This document shows positions 15,148 to 22,752 of a stretch of DNA of 34,908 bases, in pieces (within the stretch, counting starts at the first letter, position 1; each line of letters starts with the position of its first letter). The stretch lies in the NCBI GenBank assembly GCA_038244815.1, contig JBBRTB010000036.1, positions 1 to 34,908 on the forward strand. Direction: 5' to 3'. The notes beneath the pieces are model-generated. The model made no database searches. It was given only the letters and a program-made list of their open reading frames with translations, and had not been told where the DNA came from. Made by a program: the position numbers and the translations under genes. The DNA is from DASVHS01 sp038244815. GTDB taxonomy: Bacteria; Acidobacteriota; Thermoanaerobaculia; Gp7-AA8.

Positions 15148-16692
15148 ATGAAACGGTTCCTCGTCGCAGGATCTCTTGCCGCACTTTGCGTGGCCTCGAT
15201 TGTCGTGGCCCAGGTGTCCAGTCAGGCCACGCTCAGGACGTCGGCGGGTGACAGGCCGATTGCGTTCATGGTGCAGAACGGGCAGACGTTCGTGTCGGCG
15301 ACGGACGTGATCACCGCGCTCGGAGGAACGATCCAGCCGGACAGCACCGGCTTCAAGTTGACGCTCAACAACACCATCGCTGCCTTCGGTCCGGACACCC
15401 GGTTCGCTGTCGTGCGCGAGGACCTCATCGAGATGCCCGTCGAACCGGTCGTCATCGGCGGAGTTCCCTTCGTCGCGTGGCAGTTCTTCGGAGGGTTTCT
15501 GGGCAAGGCCACGGACCAGGAAGCGGTCTGGGACCCGGCTGCCCGCGTGCTCACGATCCGGCAGCGGCAGCAGTCGATCATCGCGGTGCAGATGAACGTC
15601 ACGAACGTGCAGGGCATCTCCAAGATCGTGCTGGCGCTGTCGGCGCCGGCCGATTACACGATCACCAAGGAGCCGGCCGCCTACACGATTCATTTCAAGG
15701 CGCCCTTGCGCGCGCCCTTCGCCGAGCAGGCCTACGACGATCCCAATGTCGGGCACGCCACGTTCACGGGCAGCGATCTGCGAATTCAGTTGACCTCGCC
15801 GGCCGTGGCGGGCGACTCGTACAAGCTCGACGACCCGTTCCGCATTGTTCTCGACCTGCGCAAGATGGCGGCGCCGGTACCGGGGACTCCGGCCACGCCG
15901 CAACAGCGTGGGATCAAGCCGTCGGAGCCGGCGGGCATCCGCACCATCGTCATCGATCCCGGTCACGGGGGAAAGGATATCGGCGCGGAGGGTCCCGGCG
16001 GTCTGATGGAAAAGGACATCACGCTGTCCGTGGCGCGTAAGCTCGCCGCTGCCTTGCAGTCCAGGATCAATGCGCGCGTGGTCCTGACCCGCGAAGACGA
16101 CACGGTCGTATCACTCGATCAGCGAACGGCCATCGCCAATCAGTATCATGCCGATCTGTTTCTCTCGGTGCACATGAACGCCGCCGTCGTCAAAGGAGCG
16201 AAGGGGAGCGAGACGTACTTCCTGTCGCTGGAAGCGTCCGACGAGATCGCCCGCCGCGCCGCCGAGACTGAGAATGCCACGACTACCGCGGCGCCGGCCA
16301 CTCCCTCGGCCGATCTGAAGATGATCCTGTGGGATCTGGCCCAGCAGGAGTATCTCCAGGAGTCGAGCCGCTTCGCCCAGGACATCCAGGAAGAGATGAA
16401 CCGTGCCACCGGTGTGCAGAACCGCGGGGTGAAACAAGCGCCGTTCAAAGTGCTCGTCGGCGCGACGATGCCGGCGGCACTCGTGGAAGTCGGGTTCATC
16501 ACCAATCCCGATGAGGAGGCGAAGCTCAAGTCGGACGAATTCCAGAACATGATGGTCGACGCACTCGTCCGCGGGGTGCAGGATTACAAGACCGACTACG
16601 AGGCGCGCATCGGACTCGTTCAACCGGCCACCCCGCTCCTCGGGACCACCAAGCCGCCGCTGCCACCCGTCAAAGGCAGGTCGGGCACGTAG
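15148..16692 (+). CDS. N-acetylmuramoyl-L-alanine amidase (Amidase_3) with AMIN-like N-terminus
   Basis: 514 residues. The enzyme cuts the bond between muramic acid and L-Ala to split peptidoglycan during division. Residues 1-21 are a signal peptide. Residues 30-120 look like a copper-amine-oxidase-N-like wall-binding fold (NGQTFVSATDVITALGG). Residues 145-235 are AMIN-like. The Amidase_3 domain begins at about 265 with the zinc ligands H273 (DPGHGGKD), E288 (MEKDITL) and H342 (SVHMNA), and the catalytic Glu is about E447 (VEVGFITNPDEE). All four are present, so it should be active. Its stop overlaps the GTG of the GerMN gene by one base, indicating an operon. Confidence 0.92.
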   Translation: MKRFLVAGSLAALCVASIVVAQVSSQATLRTSAGDRPIAFMVQNGQTFVSATDVITALGGTIQPDSTGFKLTLNNTIAAFGPDTRFAVVREDLIEMPVEPVVIGGVPFVAWQFFGGFLGKATDQEAVWDPAARVLTIRQRQQSIIAVQMNVTNVQGISKIVLALSAPADYTITKEPAAYTIHFKAPLRAPFAEQAYDDPNVGHATFTGSDLRIQLTSPAVAGDSYKLDDPFRIVLDLRKMAAPVPGTPATPQQRGIKPSEPAGIRTIVIDPGHGGKDIGAEGPGGLMEKDITLSVARKLAAALQSRINARVVLTREDDTVVSLDQRTAIANQYHADLFLSVHMNAAVVKGAKGSETYFLSLEASDEIARRAAETENATTTAAPATPSADLKMILWDLAQQEYLQESSRFAQDIQEEMNRATGVQNRGVKQAPFKVLVGATMPAALVEVGFITNPDEEAKLKSDEFQNMMVDALVRGVQDYKTDYEARIGLVQPATPLLGTTKPPLPPVKGRSGT

Positions 16693-17225
16693 TGCGACGC
16701 GCGGCCGTCGTCCTTCTGCTGCTCGCCGCATTTGCGGGATGCAGCAGCAAGAAGAGAGTCCTCACTTCGAATCTCAACGTCGAGAACAAGGTCCAGGTGC
16801 GCTCCGTCGATCTGTATTTCGAGTCGCCGGATCTGAAACTGGTGCCGGAACGGCGTGATGTTGCGTTGCCGGAAAACCCGGCGGCCGCGATTCCGATGGT
16901 GCTTCGCGAGCTGTTGAAGGGTTCGGCCAATGACTCTGTACCGCGACTTTTTCCCGCGGACGCGATCGTTCGGGGCGCGTATCTCCTGCCGGACGGGACC
17001 GTATTCGTCGACCTTGGCGGCCAGACGCTGACCGACGGCTGGAACACCGGGACCCATCAGGAATTGATGGCCATTCAGTCGCTGACGCAGACGACGACCG
17101 AAAACTTTGCCGAGGCGCGGCGCGTGCGGATTCTGCTGAACGGCGGGCCCGCGGAGACTCTGGGTGGGCACATCTCGCTGGCGCACCCGTTCACACCGAT
17201 GCCCGCGCTGGCCGTTGCGCGGTAG
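16692..17225 (+). CDS. GerMN-domain lipoprotein
   Basis: 177 residues from a GTG that shares one base with the amidase stop. The type II signal is VRRAAVVLLLLAAFAGCSS, with lipobox AFAGC. The GerMN domain covers about residues 35-165 (VDLYFESPDLKLVPERRDV, VPRLFPADAIVRGAYLLPDG, VFVDLGGQ). GerM takes part in sporulation in Firmicutes, but single-domain GerMN lipoproteins are widespread in non-sporulating bacteria, often beside amidases as here. A scaffold or wall-sensing partner for the amidase is a reasonable inference. Confidence 0.83.
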   Translation: MRRAAVVLLLLAAFAGCSSKKRVLTSNLNVENKVQVRSVDLYFESPDLKLVPERRDVALPENPAAAIPMVLRELLKGSANDSVPRLFPADAIVRGAYLLPDGTVFVDLGGQTLTDGWNTGTHQELMAIQSLTQTTTENFAEARRVRILLNGGPAETLGGHISLAHPFTPMPALAVAR

Positions 17226-17333
17226 TCTCCGAAAAGACTCAGACCGAACGGCCGTTCTGTATTATTGTAGGCTTGTGTTCATGATGAGCCGATATCTCCA
17301 GCGTCTCCAAGGGCTTGTCACATTGCGGTTACA

Positions 17334-17364
17334 TTGAGAAATTTTTCACAATCTGTGCGATAAT
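17334..17364 (+). promoter_or_regulatory. Candidate sigma70-type promoter of the intergenic RNA
   Basis: TTGAGA (17334-17339) and the extended -10 TGCGATAAT (17356-17364) are separated by 19 nt. The region is AT-rich in contrast to its surroundings. Initiation would be near 17371, just inside the palindrome TTCAACGTTGAA (17368-17379), which could be an operator. Confidence 0.45.
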
Positions 17365-17370
17365 TCTTTC

Positions 17371-17555
17371 AACGTTGAAGTTTTGGTTTACTGGATGGGC
17401 AGGCGAAAGCGCTTTCTGTTTTAACCAGCCTGCCTTGTTTCACTGCCTCTTGAATTCTTCTTTGAGCCTTACCGAAGTAAAACCTCGCCCCTGAGCCTTT
17501 CGCCAAGTCCATCCAGTAACATCTCGAAGCCCCGCCGAAAGGCGGGGTTTCTTTT
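17371..17555 (+). ncRNA. Candidate structured small RNA, about 180 nt (6S-like in size)
   Basis: The 345 nt between gerMN and holB hold no convincing protein gene and are AT-richer than the flanks. TTACTGGATGG (17388-17398) is the exact complement of CCATCCAGTAA (17509-17519). Inside it GGCGAAAG (17402-17409) pairs with CTTTCGCC (17497-17504), making an interrupted closing stem of 19 bp over a ~90-nt interior. The interior has GTTTTA (17418-17423) with TAAAAC (17478-17483) and a TTAC-CGAA-GTAA hairpin. A competing pair GGCAGGC/GCCTGCC (17398-17404, 17428-17434) suggests a possible second fold. An extended -10 promoter precedes it and an intrinsic terminator follows. Size, long-range closing stem and open middle recall 6S RNA, but I do not recognise its consensus, so the family is unassigned. 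Confidence 0.55.
17530..17555 (+). terminator. Intrinsic terminator
   Basis: CCCCGCC (17530-17536), GAAA loop, GGCGGGG (17541-17547), then TTTCTTTTT. It is oriented for plus-strand transcripts (the candidate RNA and possibly amidase-gerMN read-through). There is no U tract on the opposite strand, so it would not end the holB operon. Confidence 0.88.
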
Positions 17556-17570
17556 TGTGTGAATGGTCGT

Positions 17571-18359
17571 TCATTCGACGAGTTCGGCCAGGGCCTGCTC
17601 GACGACGAGCCGCGCGTCCGCATTCACGACCAGGTTGCGCAACGCCGCCATGGTGCCGTCGGCGGCAGCGAGCAGCCGTTCACGGGCGATGTGGTCACTC
17701 ACCTCCGGAAGGTGTCCCGCGGCGGCATCGCACAGGACGGTCCCCAGCGCTGCGATTGCGTCCGCCACGTCGTCGTGTTGCGCCACCGCGGCGGCGGCGC
17801 TCAACAACATGGCGGAATCGCGGTTGGTTGCGAAGCGGGTGAGCGCATCGCGCAGAAAGGCTTCGAGCTTCTCGTCCCGCCGCTCCGGCCCACCGACATA
17901 GATGGCCTGCGAGCGCGAACGGATCGTCGGCAGGAGCAGGTCGGGTGATCTCGTGAGCAGGATGAACGTCGTGTCGCGGACCGGCTCCTCGAGCGTCTTG
18001 AGCAACGCGTTCGATCCGCTGCCGGTGAGCGCGCTGGCCGGATCGATGATGAAGACCTTGGTGCGGCCCTCGTACGGACGCAGCGGCGCGTTGCTGAGGA
18101 TGTCCCGAATCTGATCGACGCTGATCTGTTTGCGATCGCCCGCAACCTCGATGAAGTGCACATCGGGATGGATGCGCCGTTCGATGTGCTGGCAGGCCAT
18201 GCAGTCGTCGCCGGTGGTCCGGTTTTGACAGTTGAGCGCTTTGGCCGTCCGGAGGGCCAGGGCCTGCAACCCCTCGCGTTCCGGTCCGTGAAGGATGATC
18301 GAGTGATGGAGCTCGCCGCGCCTCGCGGTCTCGAGCAGGAGCTTGGCGGCGGTGTTCAT
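17571..18359 (-). CDS. holB: DNA polymerase III subunit delta'
   Basis: 262 residues from the ATG at 18359, which overlaps the tmk stop (ATGA). It is a clamp-loader subunit that helps open the beta clamp on primed DNA. The P-loop position reads HGPEREGLQALA, without the GK[ST] of an ATPase, as expected for delta' rather than tau. Three of the usual four zinc Cys are seen (LNCQNRTTGDDCMACQ). Sensor and arginine-finger regions are GSNALLKTLEEP and LLPTIRSRSQ. At 262 residues the C-terminal collar domain is shorter than in E. coli (334). The tmk-holB pair is a widespread arrangement. Confidence 0.85.
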   Translation of the reverse strand: MNTAAKLLLETARRGELHHSIILHGPEREGLQALALRTAKALNCQNRTTGDDCMACQHIERRIHPDVHFIEVAGDRKQISVDQIRDILSNAPLRPYEGRTKVFIIDPASALTGSGSNALLKTLEEPVRDTTFILLTRSPDLLLPTIRSRSQAIYVGGPERRDEKLEAFLRDALTRFATNRDSAMLLSAAAAVAQHDDVADAIAALGTVLCDAAAGHLPEVSDHIARERLLAAADGTMAALRNLVVNADARLVVEQALAELVE

Positions 18360-18991
18360 CGCGCCAGCTCCGGCAGCCTCTTGCGCACGGTGTCGAGCGT
18401 ACGCTCGAACACCTCGCCGACCGATCCCATCGCGTCGATGAGTGCGTATCGCTCCGGATCGGCGCCTGCCAGTGCGAGATAGCCTTCGCGGACGCGGCGA
18501 TGGAAGCGCAGGTCTTCGGCCTCGAAGCGTCCCTCGTCCGCCTGGGCCGACGAGTTTCGCCGCAGCGCCCGCGACAGGCCCGTCTCTTCCGGCAGGTCGA
18601 AGATGAGCGTGAGGTCGGGGTGGAGATCGCCCGTAGCCCATCCGTTCAGCGTTCGCAGCTGATCGAGATTGATGAGCCGGCCGAAACCCTGATAGGCCAG
18701 GGTGGAGTCGGTATAGCGGTCGCACAGAACGACTTCCCCGCGGCCGATCGCGGGGCGGATGATCTCCATCGTGTTCTGCCGCCGCGAGGCCGCGAACAGC
18801 AGGACCTCGGCCAGCGGGTCGATGGTGTTGTTCGAATCGAGAAGGATGGCCCTGATGCGGTCCGCGATCTCGGTGCCCCCCGGCTCCTTCGTGGTGACGA
18901 CGGTCCGTCCGCGTTCGCGCAGGAACTCGGCCAGACGCTGGAGCTGCGTCGATTTTCCGGACCCTTCGATGCCTTCGAACGTGAGGAACAC
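18356..18991 (-). CDS. tmk: Thymidylate kinase
   Basis: 211 residues from a GTG at 18991 (read as MFLTFEGIEGSGKST). It phosphorylates dTMP to dTDP. Walker A is GIEGSGKST (residues 7-15), the dTMP-site motif is DRYTDSTLAYQGFGR, and TKEPGGTEIADRIR binds the nucleotide. The lid region RFEAEDLRFHRRVREGY is present. Length is typical. It lies 24 nt after the glycosyltransferase gene, and its stop overlaps the holB start. Confidence 0.95.
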   Translation of the reverse strand: MFLTFEGIEGSGKSTQLQRLAEFLRERGRTVVTTKEPGGTEIADRIRAILLDSNNTIDPLAEVLLFAASRRQNTMEIIRPAIGRGEVVLCDRYTDSTLAYQGFGRLINLDQLRTLNGWATGDLHPDLTLIFDLPEETGLSRALRRNSSAQADEGRFEAEDLRFHRRVREGYLALAGADPERYALIDAMGSVGEVFERTLDTVRKRLPELAR

Positions 18992-19015
18992 GGCGGGCGA
19001 TTGTATGACGGGGTG

Positions 19016-19930
19016 CTACCGCGTCCCCGTGGCCGCTTCGGCCAGGCCGTCGCGCAGACCGCGCAGGTAGTGTTCACGCATCAGAGTCTCGAACACCTGC
19101 GAGCGTGCCAGCAGGCGGAACCGCTCTCCCATGCGCGCGCGGCGGCGGAGGCGTGCCAGCCGCGCCTCACCGGCGAGCTGGCGGCTCTCCAGTTCATGGA
19201 CGCCGAGGAAGTGGCCGAGCTCGGGATGCTTGCGGTAGAAGATCGCGCCCGATTTCCCTACGGTGTACTGCCGCCTGGCGAACGAGTCGACGGTCATCGG
19301 ATGATAGTGACGAGTGACCGCATGCGCGTCGTAGCGGATCTTCAGCCCGAGCCGGTCCAGGCGGTAGGCGAGCTCGATGTCCTCCCAGGCCGCGGAGGGA
19401 AACGTCGTATCGAACGGATTCGCCAGAAGCAGCTCCCGGTCGATGGAGATATTCGAGGTGTAGAAAAAGTTGAAAGGGACGACCGCGCCGTCCTCGATGA
19501 GGCGATAGCCGAACTGCAGGCCGTAATCATTGATGTAGTCCATGAACGCGGTGACGCGTTCGCCGGCCGGCCAGCCCGTGTAGCCGAGACAGGCCAGGAG
19601 AGGGTCTTCGTGAGCATGGCCATGGACGCGGGCATGCGCGGCCAGGAAGTGCGGCTCGGGAACGGTGTCGTCTCCGATGAAGACCACGAACCTGCCCCTT
19701 GCGAGCGACACCCCGTGATTGCGCGCGCGGCCGGGACCGGCATTCGCCTGCAGCCGGTAGATGATGCCGGCGCGTCCGGCAACGATGCGGTCGGTGTCGT
19801 CCTTCGACCCGTCGTTGATGACGATCGTTTCGAACGGAGGCGCGCCGATCTGATGCTGTAACCCGTCGAGTACGCGCAGCAGCATGTCCGGGCGGTTGTA
19901 TGTGGGAATGACGACGGAGAAATACGTCAT
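19016..19930 (-). CDS. Family 2 glycosyltransferase
   Basis: 304 residues. A GT-A fold enzyme that transfers a sugar from a nucleotide donor. FSVVIPTYNRPDMLLRVLDG opens the nucleotide-binding half, VINDGSKDDT holds the uridine-binding Asp, FVVFIGDDTVPEP is the metal-binding DxD-like site, and WEDIELAYRLDRLGL is the catalytic ED region. No membrane span is seen. The C-terminal 70 residues are helical and basic. The acceptor is unknown; an O-antigen or protein glycan is possible. The start overlaps the fabG stop by 4 nt. Confidence 0.87.
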   Translation of the reverse strand: MTYFSVVIPTYNRPDMLLRVLDGLQHQIGAPPFETIVINDGSKDDTDRIVAGRAGIIYRLQANAGPGRARNHGVSLARGRFVVFIGDDTVPEPHFLAAHARVHGHAHEDPLLACLGYTGWPAGERVTAFMDYINDYGLQFGYRLIEDGAVVPFNFFYTSNISIDRELLLANPFDTTFPSAAWEDIELAYRLDRLGLKIRYDAHAVTRHYHPMTVDSFARRQYTVGKSGAIFYRKHPELGHFLGVHELESRQLAGEARLARLRRRARMGERFRLLARSQVFETLMREHYLRGLRDGLAEAATGTR

Positions 19931-20673
19931 GCCGAGATGCCGCCGTCGATCGAGAGAACCTGGCCGGTGATTCCGCTGGCGTCCTCGGAGATCAGGAAGG
20001 CGATGGCCGCGGCGATTTCATCCGCGCGGATCATGCGGCGCATGGGGATCTGCCGGATCATCTCCTTGCGGACCTCCGGGTCGAGATTCGCGGTCATGTC
20101 GGTGTCGACCAGTCCCGGTGCCACGCAGTTGACGCGGATGCCGCTGCGCGCGACTTCGCGGGCCAGGGAGCGCGTCATGGCCACCATGGCGCCTTTGGCG
20201 GCCGAATAGTTCGTCTGGCCGACCACGCCGTGCAGGCCGGAAAGCGATGTCACGTTCACGATCGCGCCGCTGCGCTGCTGCAGCATGACCGGCACGACCA
20301 CTTTGGTGAGCGCGAATGCGCCGAACAGATTCGTCTCGATGACCTCGCGCCAGTCGCTATCGCTCATGTTGTAGAGCAACGCGTCGCGGCGGATGCCGGC
20401 GTTGTTGATCAGCGCGTCGATGGAGCCGAAGTTCGTGACGATCGTCTCCACGACGGCACGGGCCCGGTCGCCGTCGCGCACGTCGGCCTCATACGCAACG
20501 AGCCGCGGACGATTCTGGGCCAGACCGGAGTTCGCTTCCTTCTCGAACGCTTGCGCGGCCTCTTTCGACGAGTGGTACGTGATGGCCACGTTCCAGCCGT
20601 CCAGCAGCAGGCGCATCGCGGTGACGCGGCCGATGCCGCGCGCTCCGCCGGAAATCAGTGCGGTTCTGGCCAT
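19927..20673 (-). CDS. fabG: 3-oxoacyl-[ACP] reductase-type short-chain dehydrogenase
   Basis: 248 residues from the ATG at 20673 (a GTG three codons upstream is possible). Cofactor motif SGGARGIGR, the NNAG strand, and the catalytic triad S143, Y156 and K160 (VTSLSGLHGVVGQTNYSAAKG) are seen. The C-terminal GITGQVLSIDGGISA is typical of FabG. FabG reduces beta-ketoacyl-ACP with NADPH in fatty acid elongation. No other fab genes are near, so a dedicated role with the adjacent glycosyltransferase is also possible. The name is by similarity only. Confidence 0.75.
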   Translation of the reverse strand: MARTALISGGARGIGRVTAMRLLLDGWNVAITYHSSKEAAQAFEKEANSGLAQNRPRLVAYEADVRDGDRARAVVETIVTNFGSIDALINNAGIRRDALLYNMSDSDWREVIETNLFGAFALTKVVVPVMLQQRSGAIVNVTSLSGLHGVVGQTNYSAAKGAMVAMTRSLAREVARSGIRVNCVAPGLVDTDMTANLDPEVRKEMIRQIPMRRMIRADEIAAAIAFLISEDASGITGQVLSIDGGISA

Positions 20674-20703
20674 CAGGGACACGCCACGGGCGCGAGCGAG
20701 CGC

Positions 20704-21399
20704 TTAAACACGCGCGAATGATGCCGCAATCGACTTGAAGATAGCCAGACCGTCGGCGTTGCCGAGAATCGATTCCGCGCAGCGCTCCGGGTGCGGCATC
20801 AGGCCCAGGACGTTGCGTCCCTCGTTGCAGATGCCGGCGATGTGACGCGCCGAGCCGTTCGGGTTGGCCTCAGCGGTCAGCCGCCCCTCGTCGTCGCAGT
20901 AGCGAAAGATCACGCGCCGGCCGCGCTCGAGCTGATCGAGCACGTGGTCCTCCGCGTAGTAGTTGCCTTCCCCATGGGCGATGGGCATGCGCAGGATCTG
21001 TCCGGTTTGCATCTCCGCGGAAAACGGTGTGCCGGTCTCCTCCGTGCGCACATAGACGTCGCGGGAGAGGAACCGCAGATGCTGATTGCGCATCAGCGCC
21101 CCGGGAAGGAGCCCAACTTCGGTCAGCACCTGAAAGCCGTTGCAGATGCCGAGGACGAGGCCCCCGGCGGCGGCGTGGTGGCGGATCGGCTCCATGATCG
21201 GGGCGAACTTCGCCAGCGCACCGGCGCGAAGGTAGTCGCCGTACGCGAAGCCGCCGGGGATGACGATGCAATCACTGCCTTTGAGGTCGGTGTCTTTGTG
21301 CCAGAGGAATTCAGCGCTCGCACCGAGCACGTCTCTGGCGACGTGCATCGCATCGTGATCGCAGTTGGATCCGGGAAGGATGACGATGCCGAATTTCAT
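20704..21399 (-). CDS. purQ: Phosphoribosylformylglycinamidine synthase, glutaminase subunit
   Basis: 231 residues. PurQ releases ammonia from glutamine for PurL in step four of purine synthesis. Class I amidotransferase nucleophile C86 is in GICNGFQVL; the His-Glu pair is in LMPHPERC (H203, E205). MKFGIVILPGSNCD and IPGGFAYGDYLRAGA are PurQ-specific. PurS is encoded two genes upstream on the same strand. PurL is not in the window, so the three-subunit enzyme must be completed from elsewhere. Confidence 0.95.
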   Translation of the reverse strand: MKFGIVILPGSNCDHDAMHVARDVLGASAEFLWHKDTDLKGSDCIVIPGGFAYGDYLRAGALAKFAPIMEPIRHHAAAGGLVLGICNGFQVLTEVGLLPGALMRNQHLRFLSRDVYVRTEETGTPFSAEMQTGQILRMPIAHGEGNYYAEDHVLDQLERGRRVIFRYCDDEGRLTAEANPNGSARHIAGICNEGRNVLGLMPHPERCAESILGNADGLAIFKSIAASFARV

Positions 21400-21407
21400 G
21401 AGGGCGG

Positions 21408-22502
21408 TCAGTGCACGATCGCAGCACGTGGCACTTTGTAAATTGTAAGGTACCCGGCCTTTTCAGTGACCACGAGATTGTTGGCATCGCCATCGTAGGC
21501 CACGGCGTAGGCGTTGACGCCGTAGAGCGATGCCGGAGTGACGCGGCGGCTCGATCCGGCAAAGGCACCGCTGGCCGAACAGCGCCGCTCCGCGAACAGG
21601 AGCATGTCGCTGCTCGCACCGAGCGTGGCGATCTGCGGACCGCTCCCGTCCGGTAGACAGACGCGCTCGCTGTTGACGAGATCGCCGAAGTCGACGCTCA
21701 TGTGCATCCTGCCGCCGGCATCGCTGGTCATGGCCTTCGTGGCCCGAGTGATCAATGGTTTCTCGAACATCGAGTCGCGGCTCAGCGCGACGAGCGAGCG
21801 ATCGTTCGCCGCGAACATCGCCGACTCGATGTTCTGATCGGTCTGCATGGGATCGCGCGTGATCTCGTGGAACGACTTCGTGTCGTAGAGCGCCACTGCC
21901 GTGGCCCTGGCGTTGCCGTAGTCCTCGGTGCCCAGAACGGCGATCGTGGCGCCGTTGCTGCTGACGGCGATGGCCATCGGATCGGCGTCCCCGAGGGTGT
22001 GGATCTCACGCTCTCCGTTGGCGTCAAACACATGAACCCGGCGGCCCAGGAGATAGATGTAGCGCCCTTCGGGATCGGGAACGGCATCGCGGATCGCCTC
22101 CCCTTCCATCGTGATCTCGCGAACGACGGCCAGGTCGGGGAGCGAGAGAATGGTGGCGCTCTCGTCGCTGCCGTTCGCGATGTAGAGGCGGCTCCTGTCG
22201 CGGTTCATGCGCAGCGTGACGAGTTCCTTGGTTGCGGCGATGGCCGCGGAGTCGAGCACGAGCTCGCGCAGGACGGCGCCGGTCGTTCCGTCGACGACAT
22301 CGACGGCCTGCTTGTCGGCCAGGCCCACGTAGATGAGCCCGTTGGCCCCGATGGCTACTCCTCGCGGGCCTCCGGGAATCGACCACCGTCTCACGATTTT
22401 CGAATCGCGCGTGGGAACCGCCGTCAGCGTCCGCACGGGTGTGGCGGCGAGAAAGAAGAATGCCGCGGAGAAGGTGAGCAGACCGAGTGCGCGGGCTTTA
22501 CT
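21408..22502 (-). CDS. Exported beta-propeller-like (YVTN/NHL) protein, start unresolved
   Basis: About 365 residues lying between purS and purQ. After a hydrophobic export segment (LGLLTFSAAFFFLAATPV) come six or so repeats of the beta-propeller kind: IPGGPRGVAIGANGLIYVG, then RSRLYIANGSDESATIL, DPEGRYIYLLG, DADPMAIAVSSNGATIAVLG, and a last blade NAYAVAYDGDANNLVV. No catalytic residues are apparent. In this frame no ATG, GTG or TTG lies between the purS stop and the export segment; the nearest is a GTG at 22601 deep inside purS. The true start may be a rare codon, or the 5' end may be altered. Its place inside a purine cluster is unexplained. Confidence 0.65.
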   Translation of the reverse strand, partial: SKARALGLLTFSAAFFFLAATPVRTLTAVPTRDSKIVRRWSIPGGPRGVAIGANGLIYVGLADKQAVDVVDGTTGAVLRELVLDSAAIAATKELVTLRMNRDRSRLYIANGSDESATILSLPDLAVVREITMEGEAIRDAVPDPEGRYIYLLGRRVHVFDANGEREIHTLGDADPMAIAVSSNGATIAVLGTEDYGNARATAVALYDTKSFHEITRDPMQTDQNIESAMFAANDRSLVALSRDSMFEKPLITRATKAMTSDAGGRMHMSVDFGDLVNSERVCLPDGSGPQIATLGASSDMLLFAERRCSASGAFAGSSRRVTPASLYGVNAYAVAYDGDANNLVVTEKAGYLTIYKVPRAAIVH

Positions 22503-22746
22503 CTTCGAGAATGTAGGAGAAATTTTCGATGATCGTATTCGCGAGGAGCCGCTCGCACATCTGACGAAGCTGGGTTTCGACGTCTCCTCGTGTCTGCCCA
22601 CTTTCCGCAAGCGTAATCCGGAACAATTTCCCCACCCGAACATCTTCCACCCCCGTGAAACCGAGGGAAGCGAGCGAGTGTTGAATGGCCTTCCCCTGGG
22701 GGTCGAGGACGGATTGCTTAAGTTCAACGATTACAGTGGCTTTCAT
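22498..22746 (-). CDS. purS: Phosphoribosylformylglycinamidine synthase subunit PurS
   Basis: 82 residues, the usual size. PurS is the small scaffold subunit joining PurQ and PurL. The sequence MKATVIVELKQSVLDPQGKA and the stretch GFTGVEDVRVGKLFRI match the family. It begins 6 nt after the MBL-fold gene. Its stop overlaps the beginning of the propeller-like frame. Confidence 0.92.
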   Translation of the reverse strand: MKATVIVELKQSVLDPQGKAIQHSLASLGFTGVEDVRVGKLFRITLAESGQTRGDVETQLRQMCERLLANTIIENFSYILEE

Positions 22747-22752
22747 TCGATT

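Noticed and set aside
17246..17257. GAACGGCCGTTC palindrome after gerMN as a terminator
   Set aside because: The arms leave no loop and only a weak T-rich stretch follows; the strong terminator is at 17530-17555.
17369..17623. Small minus-strand frame (84 codons) across the structured intergenic region
   Set aside because: It begins inside holB out of frame, crosses the terminator hairpin and has no ribosome-binding site; the pairing pattern of the region fits an RNA better. Not fully excluded.
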